DNA from: a bacterium
GTDB lineage: Bacteria > Ratteibacteria > UBA8468 > B48-G9 > JAFGKM01
Direction: 5' to 3'
Length of the DNA stretch: 5,913 nt
Assembly (NCBI GenBank): GCA_023230585.1
Contig: JALNXB010000088.1
Location: 1 to 5,913 of the forward strand
Positions within the stretch are counted from its first letter, which is position 1, and the number at the start of each line of letters is the position of its first letter. Positions 1-4,808 of this stretch are shown here, in pieces. The position numbers were made by a program, and so were the translations under genes. Under the pieces are notes generated by a model. The model did no database searches and was not told where the DNA came from. It saw only the letters and a list, made by a program, of their open reading frames with translations.

Positions 1-1069
1 AGTCAAAGAACGGGCTTCTGAATGGAAAGTTTTAGGCATTGCTTGCCGTAACAATAAAGATATGTTTGCTGAACAGATACAAGAGTTCAAGCCAGAATTT
101 GCTTATATTCAAGATATAGATAACGGCTATGAAAACAGGTTCAAAAGTACAAAGTTTTTTTACGGCGAAGACGGTCTTGAAGAACTTGTTTCAGTTGATA
201 ATATAGATTTAGTTGTATATGCGATACCGGGCATTAGCACTCTCAACGCTTTTATATATTCAATAAAAAAAGGACAAAAGGTTGGTCTGGCTACAAAAGA
301 AATTATGGTAACTGCTGGACCTATTGTAAATGAACTTATAAAAAAACATAATGGGGAAATCCTACCTATAGATAGCGAGCATAACGCAATATTCCAAGCA
401 CTTATGGGCGAAGATGAAAATAATGTTAGCAATATTTATCTTACTGCTTCGGGCGGACCGTTTAGAGGTAAAAACATCGATAACCCAACGGTAGAACAGG
501 TCCTTTCTCATCCTGTGTGGAATATGGGAAAAAAAATCACGGTAGATTCTGCTACAATGTTTAACAAAGCGTTTGAGTTGATAGAAGCCCACTACTTGTT
601 TTCTATATCACCAGAAAAACTAAATGTTCTTATACACCCTGAAGCTCTTATACACGGTATGGTTGAACTGTTAGACGGGACTATTAAAGGTATCTTTTCA
701 ATGCCAGATATGAAATATCCTATAACTTTTATAATGGATTACCCTAATAGACAGACATCAAAATGGGAAAAAATTGATTTCAATAGGTTCAGTAGTTTAA
801 CTCTTGAGCCTGCAAATAGAAATGCAAAATGGTTTTCTTTAGCAATCGAAGCAATAGAAAAAAAAGGTTCTTTTCCAGTAGTCTTTAATAGCGCTAACGA
901 AGAAGCAGTAGAAGGTTTTCTTAAAGGAAAGATTCAGTTTAAAGATATTATCAGTATAACTGAACAGGTTTTATCTACCCACTCTTATAAAGAAAATGTT
1001 ACCATTAAAGAAATATTTGAAATAGATATTTGGGCTAAAAATAAAGTGAATAAACTTATGGAGAAATAA
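1..1069 (+). CDS. dxr: 1-deoxy-D-xylulose 5-phosphate reductoisomerase, 5'-truncated by the window edge
   Basis: Dxr converts 1-deoxy-D-xylulose 5-phosphate and NADPH to 2-C-methyl-D-erythritol 4-phosphate in the cytoplasm, the second step of the MEP pathway. The reading frame is open from base 2, so the ATG at 62 is an internal methionine; 355 residues are visible. By comparison with E. coli Dxr about 20-25 N-terminal residues are missing, including the NADPH-binding GSTGSIG loop. Visible family motifs are the metal/substrate motif PIDSEHNAIFQ (from about 365), SGGPFRG (about 450), and HPVWNMGKKITVDSATMFNK (about 509-568), which carries the His/Trp lid and the Ser/Asn/Lys phosphate-binding residues. 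HPEALIHGMVE and PDMKYPI follow. One oddity is LATKE at 287-301, where the family normally has LANKE. The stop is 1 nt before rseP, and the GGAG at 1060-1063 inside the last dxr codons serves as the rseP ribosome-binding site, implying coupled translation. The assignment is firm; only the 5' end is unseen. Confidence 0.97.
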   Translation, partial: VKERASEWKVLGIACRNNKDMFAEQIQEFKPEFAYIQDIDNGYENRFKSTKFFYGEDGLEELVSVDNIDLVVYAIPGISTLNAFIYSIKKGQKVGLATKEIMVTAGPIVNELIKKHNGEILPIDSEHNAIFQALMGEDENNVSNIYLTASGGPFRGKNIDNPTVEQVLSHPVWNMGKKITVDSATMFNKAFELIEAHYLFSISPEKLNVLIHPEALIHGMVELLDGTIKGIFSMPDMKYPITFIMDYPNRQTSKWEKIDFNRFSSLTLEPANRNAKWFSLAIEAIEKKGSFPVVFNSANEEAVEGFLKGKIQFKDIISITEQVLSTHSYKENVTIKEIFEIDIWAKNKVNKLMEK

Positions 1070-1070
1070 A

Positions 1071-2150
1071 ATGATACTATCTGTTGTAGCAGTTCTGTTG
1101 ATGTTTTCTGTTATTATACTTGTTCATGAAGCAGGACACTTTCTTTTTGCAAAAAAGGTTGGAGTAAGAGTGGAAAAGTTTTCGCTCGGTTTTGGACCAA
1201 AACTTTTTTCTTGGCAAAAAGGTGAAACGATATACCAGATATGCCTACTTCCTTTCGGTGGATTTGTAAAGATGGCAGGGGACGATTATGATGAAACTAA
1301 AAAATCGGAAAAATGGGAATATATGGGAAAAAGTCCAGGTCATAGAGCCCAAATTATATTGGCTGGTTCTTTTAACAACCTTCTGTTGGGGGTGTTGCTT
1401 TTAATACCTGTTTTTATGTTGGGTGTGCCGGGATATGAGGGTACAAAGATAGGTTCTTTTGTGGAAGGTCTACCGGCTTCTAATTCTGGGTTGATGGTTG
1501 GAGACGAGGTTCTTGAGGTAAACGGAAAAGTATGTAAAGAATGGTTTGATGTTTTGATGAATATAAGGCAGTCTATAGATGCAGACAATACCGCAAACAT
1601 ACTCTTAAAGGTTAACCGTGACGGTGAAATTCTCTCTTTTAATGTTGCGCCAGCCCCGTATGTTGAATCTGGAGATACCTCTGCTAAAGCTGTCTTTATT
1701 CTTGGTCTTTCGCCTATGGAAAAAATAGAAAAATATAATCTTTTTGCGTCTATAGTTAGGGCAGGTAAAGAGTTTAAAAAGATGATATACGGGATATTTA
1801 TGGCAATGAAAATGCTTTTTACTCGACAAGTTTCTGCAAAAAATTTGACCGGACCTATCGGTATCGCTCAATGGGGGGCTGAAATAGTCCATTACGGGCT
1901 TGGGAAATTTTTATATTTTATGGCGTTCATTAGTATAAATCTTGGGGTAATAAACCTAATGCCTTTCCCAGTACTTGATGGAGGTCACCTGTTTGGAATT
2001 TTTCTTGAGAAAGTTACTGGGTTTGTTCCTAAACGTAAAACTCTTGAAATAATACAGTATATTGGGATGGTCTGTATACTATTTCTTGCTCTTTTTGTGA
2101 CATATAATGATATAGTCAGAGTATTACAAAACATAGCGCGACCGAGGTAG
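1071..2150 (+). CDS. rseP: RseP/RasP-type site-2 intramembrane zinc metalloprotease (M50)
   Basis: This is an inner-membrane protease that cuts substrates within or beside the membrane, such as anti-sigma factors or leftover signal peptides in studied relatives; its target here is unknown. Zinc ligands and catalytic residues are in HEAGH at residues 19-23 (His19, Glu20, His23), within the first membrane segment. LPFGGFVKMAG (60-70) is the membrane-associated loop typical of the family. A second hydrophobic segment spans about 94-119. A single PDZ domain lies at about 125-195, with GLMVGDEVLEVNG as its recognisable core. LTGPIGIA (about 259-266) precedes a third membrane segment (about 280-294), and NLMPFPVLDGGHL (295-307) supplies the third zinc ligand Asp303. 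A last membrane segment covers about 327-345. At 359 residues with one PDZ domain it matches the shorter form known from Gram-positives and many deep-branching phyla, not the roughly 450-residue two-PDZ E. coli protein. The ATG at 1071 is supported by GGAG 7 nt upstream. Confidence 0.96.
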   Translation: MILSVVAVLLMFSVIILVHEAGHFLFAKKVGVRVEKFSLGFGPKLFSWQKGETIYQICLLPFGGFVKMAGDDYDETKKSEKWEYMGKSPGHRAQIILAGSFNNLLLGVLLLIPVFMLGVPGYEGTKIGSFVEGLPASNSGLMVGDEVLEVNGKVCKEWFDVLMNIRQSIDADNTANILLKVNRDGEILSFNVAPAPYVESGDTSAKAVFILGLSPMEKIEKYNLFASIVRAGKEFKKMIYGIFMAMKMLFTRQVSAKNLTGPIGIAQWGAEIVHYGLGKFLYFMAFISINLGVINLMPFPVLDGGHLFGIFLEKVTGFVPKRKTLEIIQYIGMVCILFLALFVTYNDIVRVLQNIARPR

Positions 2151-2172
2151 TTGATACTATAAAAATATTAAA

Positions 2173-3231
2173 ATGAGAAAAATCACTAAAAAAATCAATA
2201 TTGGCAATATCTCTATTGGCGGTGGTTCCCCAATTACTGTTCAAGGGATGACTAAAGTTCCTACTTCTGATATAAAGAACCTCCTTAAAGAATTTAAAAA
2301 GATGGTCTCCTCTGGGGCAGAAATTATAAGGATAGCCATTCTTAAACAAGAAGATACAGATTCTATCCCTATCTTGAAAAAAAAGTTTGATGTACCTATT
2401 GTGGCTGATATCCATTACATTCCAGAGTTTGCTATTTCATCAATCAGAAAAGGAGCCGATAAAATAAGAATCAATCCGTATAATATGGAAAAAAAACATC
2501 TCAACAATATCATACAAGAATCAAAAGATGCAGGGGTCCCAATAAGGATAGGTATAAATTCAGGGTCGGTGAAATTAAAAGGTTCTCTTGCTGATAGCCT
2601 TGTGTCTTCTGCTCTGGATACTCTGAAATTTTTTCAAGATAAAGATTTTAACAATATAGTTCTGTCACTTAAAACTCCGCAGGTTAAAGAAACAATAACG
2701 TGTTACAGAAAAATATCAGAAGCATGCGATTATCCTTTACATCTGGGCATTACCGAAGCAGGTAGAGGGTATTTAGCAGAAAGTAAATCTATACTTGGTA
2801 TAGGAACGCTTCTATTGGAAGGTATTGGTGATACTCTACGGGTTTCTCTTTCGGAACCATCATATAAAGAGATAGAGTTTGGTAAAGCGATTTTGCAGTC
2901 TGCAGAGATAAGAAGGTTTGAAACTGAAATAGTATCTTGCCCTACCTGCGGAAGAACTCAGGTTGCTCTTCCATCAATATTGGCAAAGGTAGAGGCAGAA
3001 GTTAAAAGATTAAAAAAGGGTTATCCCAAAATAAAAGAACTCAAAATAGCGGTGATGGGCTGCAGCGTTAACGGACCAGGGGAAGCTAAACAGGCAGATA
3101 TAGGTATTGCAGGAGGAAAAGGTAGTTTTGCTTTATTTAAAAAAGGTACTATAATAGGAACTTATAAAGAAGAAATAATAGTTTCTCAACTTGTAAAGGA
3201 AATCATTGAAGAGGTCAACAATCTCGCTTAA
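2173..3231 (+). CDS. ispG: 4-hydroxy-3-methylbut-2-en-1-yl diphosphate synthase, bacterial short form
   Basis: IspG (GcpE) is a cytoplasmic [4Fe-4S] enzyme that reduces 2-C-methyl-D-erythritol 2,4-cyclodiphosphate to HMBPP, the penultimate MEP-pathway step, using ferredoxin or flavodoxin. The N-terminal TIM-barrel part shows VQGMTKVPTSD (family usually QSMTNTxTxD), ADIHY and ADKIRINPYN. The C-terminal cluster domain shows CPTCG with Cys256 and Cys259, then GCSVNGPGEA with Cys297 and Glu304. The spacing of Cys297 to Glu304 equals that of the E. coli cluster ligands, so all four expected ligands are present. At 352 residues it is the two-domain bacterial form without the extra central domain of plant enzymes. 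The start is forced: an in-frame TGA lies at 2152-2154 and no ATG, GTG or TTG occurs in this frame before 2173. No Shine-Dalgarno sequence precedes it; the 22-nt gap after rseP is nearly all A/T. It follows rseP on the same strand and is probably cotranscribed. Confidence 0.97.
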   Translation: MRKITKKINIGNISIGGGSPITVQGMTKVPTSDIKNLLKEFKKMVSSGAEIIRIAILKQEDTDSIPILKKKFDVPIVADIHYIPEFAISSIRKGADKIRINPYNMEKKHLNNIIQESKDAGVPIRIGINSGSVKLKGSLADSLVSSALDTLKFFQDKDFNNIVLSLKTPQVKETITCYRKISEACDYPLHLGITEAGRGYLAESKSILGIGTLLLEGIGDTLRVSLSEPSYKEIEFGKAILQSAEIRRFETEIVSCPTCGRTQVALPSILAKVEAEVKRLKKGYPKIKELKIAVMGCSVNGPGEAKQADIGIAGGKGSFALFKKGTIIGTYKEEIIVSQLVKEIIEEVNNLA

Positions 3232-3254
3232 AATAGGCGGGTAAAGGAGAAAAA

Positions 3255-4163
3255 ATGTCTGATTTAAAAGCAGGAATTATTGGGTTTGACACATCTCATA
3301 TTATAAGGTTTTCAGAACTTACCAAACAAGATTCACCACATAGGGTCAAAGGGCTTGATATTATAGCAGGTGTTCCTACTTTTAGCCCAGATTTACCTTC
3401 AAGTTATGAGAGGGTTGAGGGGTACAAAAAAGAGATGACAGAGAAATGGGGAGTTAAACTTGTATCTACAATTGAGGAACTTATTTCTATGTGTGATGTG
3501 ATTCTTCTTGAAAGCAATGATGGCAGAAGACATTTGAAAGAAGCTACACCTGTTTTACAAGCAAAAAAGCCTGTTTTTATAGATAAACCTTTGGCTGCAA
3601 ATTATGCTGACGCCAAGGAGATAGTTAGGTTAGCAAAAGAGAATAACTGCCCTATGTTCTCCTCTTCATCACTTAGGTTTGATTATGATGTTATGGAAGC
3701 AAAAGCAGATACAGAGTTTGGTGCAATTATGGGAGCTGACGCTGTAACTCCAGCATCTCTTGAGGTTACTAACCCAGGGCTATTCTGGTATGGTATACAC
3801 GGTCTGGAAGTTCTTTATACTTTTATGGGTAGAGGTTGTAGTAAGGTGTTCTGTGAGAAGACAGAGTCAACACATTTTGTTACTGGAGTATGGGAGAACG
3901 GTAGAATTGGAACTGTCAGAGGTGTAAGAGGTTACGCTTGTGGTTATGGTGTAACACTGTTTGCCGAAAAGAAATTTAAGAGAGTAAACTCAACAGGTAA
4001 GGTGCCCTACTATGCACAACTTTTGAACCAGATTGTACAGTTTTTTAATACAGGCAACCCTCCTGTGGAAGCCGAAGAGACACTCGAAATGATGCAGTTT
4101 ATGGAAGCAGCCTATATAAGCGAAAAAGAAGGAAGACCAGTCTATCTGCAAGAACTTGACTAA
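3255..4163 (+). CDS. Gfo/Idh/MocA-like oxidoreductase, copy 1
   Basis: This is a 302-residue protein that looks like a small Gfo/Idh/MocA-type NAD(P)-dependent dehydrogenase; its substrate (probably a sugar, polyol or derivative) is not predictable. The N-terminal Rossmann segment reads GIIGFDTSH (residues 7-15), where better-known members have GxGxxG followed by His. PTFSPDLPSSYERVEGY (41-57) comes next, then a second half-Rossmann with STIEELISMCD (71-81), LLESNDGRRHL and VFIDKPLA (107-114). Lys111 occupies the position of the conserved (E/D)KP lysine. The C-terminal substrate domain shows FWYGIHGLE, with His182 placed like the family's catalytic histidine, then GRIGTVRGVRGYACGYG. There is no signal peptide or membrane segment, so it is probably cytoplasmic. 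The start at 3255 has the ribosome-binding site AAAGGAGA at 3243-3250. It begins 23 nt after ispG with no visible terminator between them, so cotranscription is likely. Family assignment is fairly sure; enzymatic activity is inferred. Confidence 0.88.
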   Translation: MSDLKAGIIGFDTSHIIRFSELTKQDSPHRVKGLDIIAGVPTFSPDLPSSYERVEGYKKEMTEKWGVKLVSTIEELISMCDVILLESNDGRRHLKEATPVLQAKKPVFIDKPLAANYADAKEIVRLAKENNCPMFSSSSLRFDYDVMEAKADTEFGAIMGADAVTPASLEVTNPGLFWYGIHGLEVLYTFMGRGCSKVFCEKTESTHFVTGVWENGRIGTVRGVRGYACGYGVTLFAEKKFKRVNSTGKVPYYAQLLNQIVQFFNTGNPPVEAEETLEMMQFMEAAYISEKEGRPVYLQELD

Positions 4164-4220
4164 AAGGGTAAAAAAGTATGTGGTGTCTACTCACTCTGGT
4201 ACTACGGTGCATACACCTTC
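4065..4220 (+). repeat. 3'-end block shared with the second oxidoreductase locus, copy 1
   Basis: These 156 bp cover the last 33 codons of copy 1, including the stop (4065-4163), plus 57 bp downstream (4164-4220). They match 5619-5774 without gaps (constant offset 1554). The first 61 bp (4065-4125) are identical; the rest has six differences at 4126, 4132, 4137, 4165, 4208 and 4216, all transitions. Outside this block the two genes differ at many synonymous positions. The match stops abruptly after 4220, where unrelated repeat DNA begins. It therefore crosses the stop codon and is not explained by protein conservation alone. Confidence 0.9.
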
Positions 4221-4227
4221 CCTATCT

Positions 4228-4278
4228 TTGCCTTCTCCCCTCGGAGGGAGAAGGATCAAGGATGAGGGGAGAAGGCAA
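4228..4278. repeat. 15-bp perfect inverted repeat with a competing inner hairpin
   Basis: The arm TTGCCTTCTCCCCTC (4228-4242) is perfectly complementary to 4264-4278, with 21 nt between. An alternative, mutually exclusive hairpin uses CCTTCTCCC (4231-4239) with GGGAGAAGG (4246-4254) and a 6-nt loop. No T-run follows either stem, so it is not a standard terminator. In copy B the long stem is broken, while the short one becomes a 10-bp stem with one G-T wobble (4578-4587 with 4591-4600) and a 3-nt loop. Confidence 0.85.
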
Positions 4279-4328
4279 CTGAACCAAAAACGAAAAACGT
4301 AGGGATAAAGGATGCCACCCCCTTATAT

Positions 4329-4355
4329 GTCATTCCGGACTTGATCCGGAATCTC
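4329..4355 (+). repeat. 27-nt hairpin repeat unit, copy 1
   Basis: ATTCCGGA (4332-4339) pairs perfectly with TCCGGAAT (4345-4352) around the loop CTTGA; GTC precedes and CTC follows. The unit lies at the end of direct-repeat copy A. It is identical to 4679-4705 and matches 4387-4413 on the opposite strand at 19 of 27 positions. The form is that of REP-like intergenic palindromes; no function can be assigned from sequence alone. Confidence 0.85.
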
Positions 4356-4386
4356 GCTTTTCTTGCTACCAACGTGGGTTAAGTGA

Positions 4387-4413
4387 GAGATCCTGAAACA
4401 AGTTCAGGATAAC
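4387..4413 (-). repeat. 27-nt hairpin repeat unit, inverted diverged copy
   Basis: On the + strand ATCCTGAA (4390-4397) pairs with TTCAGGAT (4403-4410) around ACAAG. Read on the - strand the unit aligns without gaps to 4329-4355. Six of the eight mismatches are three compensatory base-pair changes in the stem; the other two lie in the loop and in the 5' flank. With 4329-4355 it forms an inverted pair about 31 bp apart, the arrangement called REPIN when made of REP sequences. Confidence 0.75.
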
Positions 4414-4430
4414 AAATTGGTGCGTTAGGA

Positions 4431-4458
4431 CGGTATTGTGAGTGTAGAAGAAATACCG
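4431..4458. repeat. 7-bp inverted repeat with 14-nt loop
   Basis: CGGTATT (4431-4437) is complementary to AATACCG (4452-4458). A competing pairing joins GACGG (4429-4433) with CCGTC (4468-4472), which is followed by TTTT. The arms are short and chance is possible, but the segment sits among stronger hairpins. Confidence 0.5.
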
Positions 4459-4483
4459 CCCCCCATTCCGTCTTTTGTAGTTT

Positions 4484-4567
4484 GTCTTGCGAGCTTTATC
4501 CACCAAAGCCTTGGCGTAGGAGGGCGTTTTTTGGCGTGGCAATCTCGCCGAAGGCGGAAAAGGAATG
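4484..4567. repeat. Mosaic of short palindromes resembling a dispersed intergenic repeat
   Basis: The stretch opens with GTCTTGCGAG and later reads GCGTGGCAATCTCG. TTGC (4487-4490) can pair with GCAA (4539-4542), enclosing CCAA/TTGG (4503-4506 with 4511-4514). A small hairpin CGCC-GAA-GGCG sits at 4546-4556. The 3' edge read on the - strand begins GTCATTCC, like the 27-nt unit. I recall similar paired words (GTCATTGCGAG ... GTGGCAATCTC) from intergenic repeats of many bacteria; that is memory, not a search result. Confidence 0.5.
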
Positions 4568-4572
4568 ACCTT

Positions 4573-4711
4573 CTTTGCCTTCTCCCCTTGGGGGAGAGGG
4601 ATCAAGGATGAGGGGAGTAGTTAGCAACTGAACCAAAAACGAAAAACGTAGGGATAAAGGATGACACTCCCCCTGTATGTCATTCCGGACTTGATCCGGA
4701 ATCTCGTTTTT
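4573..4711 (+). repeat. Composite direct repeat, copy B
   Basis: This is the second copy of 4226-4361. The 40-bp core (4624-4663) and the 31-bp hairpin stretch (4676-4706) are identical to copy A. The 5' hairpin module has diverged: the long 15-bp stem is lost and GTAGTTA replaces the symmetric arm end at about 4617-4623. A 10-bp stem with a 3-nt loop remains at 4578-4600. Conserved core plus drifting hairpin suggests the copies are not brand new. Confidence 0.88.
4679..4705 (+). repeat. 27-nt hairpin repeat unit, copy 2
   Basis: Identical to 4329-4355: the arms ATTCCGGA (4682-4689) and TCCGGAAT (4695-4702) flank the loop CTTGA. It ends direct-repeat copy B and is followed by a run of six T. 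Confidence 0.85.
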
Positions 4712-4712
4712 T
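4682..4712 (+). terminator. Possible Rho-independent terminator for the upstream operon
   Basis: A perfect 8-bp stem with a 5-nt loop (4682-4702) is followed after CTCG by TTTTTT (4707-4712). The 4-nt gap between stem and T-run is longer than ideal and the stem is part of a repeat family, so termination is possible rather than shown. If active, it would separate copy 1 and the dxr-ispG operon from copy 2. The equivalent hairpin in copy A has only TTTT after it. Confidence 0.35.
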
Positions 4713-4783
4713 GCGGAGGTTAGACCTTCGTCTTAGTCAAGTGTAGCGTAGTGGAGGAGTTGTTAGCAGGCAAGAATTACCCT

Positions 4784-4802
4784 GTAAGAGGAGTAAGAGG
4801 AG
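4784..4802 (+). promoter_or_regulatory. Tandem 9-mer forming the ribosome-binding region of copy 2
   Basis: GTAAGAGGA occurs twice head to tail (4784-4792 and 4793-4801), followed by G. Each copy gives an AGAGGAG Shine-Dalgarno core. The downstream one (4796-4802) lies 6 nt before the ATG at 4809 and fixes that start; the upstream one is 15 nt away, too far for normal use. The upstream sequence of copy 1 lacks this duplication. Confidence 0.65.
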
Positions 4803-4808
4803 AAAGAT

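Larger units (their letters stand above)
4226..4361 (+). repeat. Composite direct repeat, copy A
   Basis: This 136-bp segment recurs at 4573-4711 in the same orientation. Reading along it: a purine/pyrimidine-rich hairpin module (4228-4278), a core of 40 bp identical in both copies (4275-4314), a short variable C-rich stretch, then a 31-bp identical stretch (4326-4356) containing an ATTCCGGA hairpin. The copies differ by three small indels (1, 3 and 1 nt) and scattered substitutions near the hairpins. The start-to-start distance is about 347 bp, and the sequence between the copies is unrelated. No target-site duplication or transposase is visible. Confidence 0.88.
4164..4808. other. Gene-free repeat-rich spacer between the paralogous oxidoreductase genes
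   Basis: I see no credible gene in these 645 nt on either strand. The first 57 nt belong to the block shared with the region after copy 2. From 4226 to 4711 the spacer is a mosaic of inverted and direct repeats: a direct repeat of about 137 bp in two copies, three copies of a 27-nt hairpin unit, and further hairpins between them. From 4712 to 4780 I see nothing recognisable. The end carries the ribosome-binding region of copy 2. Base composition is visibly richer in G+C than the flanking genes. Several modules resemble hairpin words I recall from intergenic DNA of many unrelated bacteria, with inner sequences such as ATTCCGGA and its complement; that resemblance is from memory. Confidence 0.85.

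Noticed and set aside
62..1069. ATG at 62 as the true dxr start
   Set aside because: The frame is open to the window edge and the 20 codons before 62 align with the Dxr N-terminal Rossmann region, so the gene begins upstream of the window.
2151..2172. Promoter or leaderless start for ispG around TATAAAAATATT
   Set aside because: The -10-like TATAAA has no -35 partner at a suitable distance, and A/T-rich gaps in an AT-rich genome produce such matches easily.
4366..4605. Open frame of 79 codons on the - strand in the repeat spacer
   Set aside because: It runs through hairpin repeats, has no ribosome-binding site, and its translation consists of repeat-derived words such as VILNLFQDL, a typical artefact of translating these palindromes.
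4226..4712. CRISPR array or tandem-repeat array
   Set aside because: There are only two long copies about 347 bp apart, with dissimilar material between them, no regular short repeats or spacers and no cas genes.
4760..4788. Sigma-70-like promoter for copy 2 (TTGTTA, 17 nt, TGTAAG)
   Set aside because: Each box matches only four of six consensus bases, and the implied transcript start would fall on or just before the Shine-Dalgarno sequence.
4164..4808. Complete insertion sequence or MITE between the paralogues
   Set aside because: There is no transposase, no matching terminal inverted repeats bounding the whole segment, and no visible target-site duplication.
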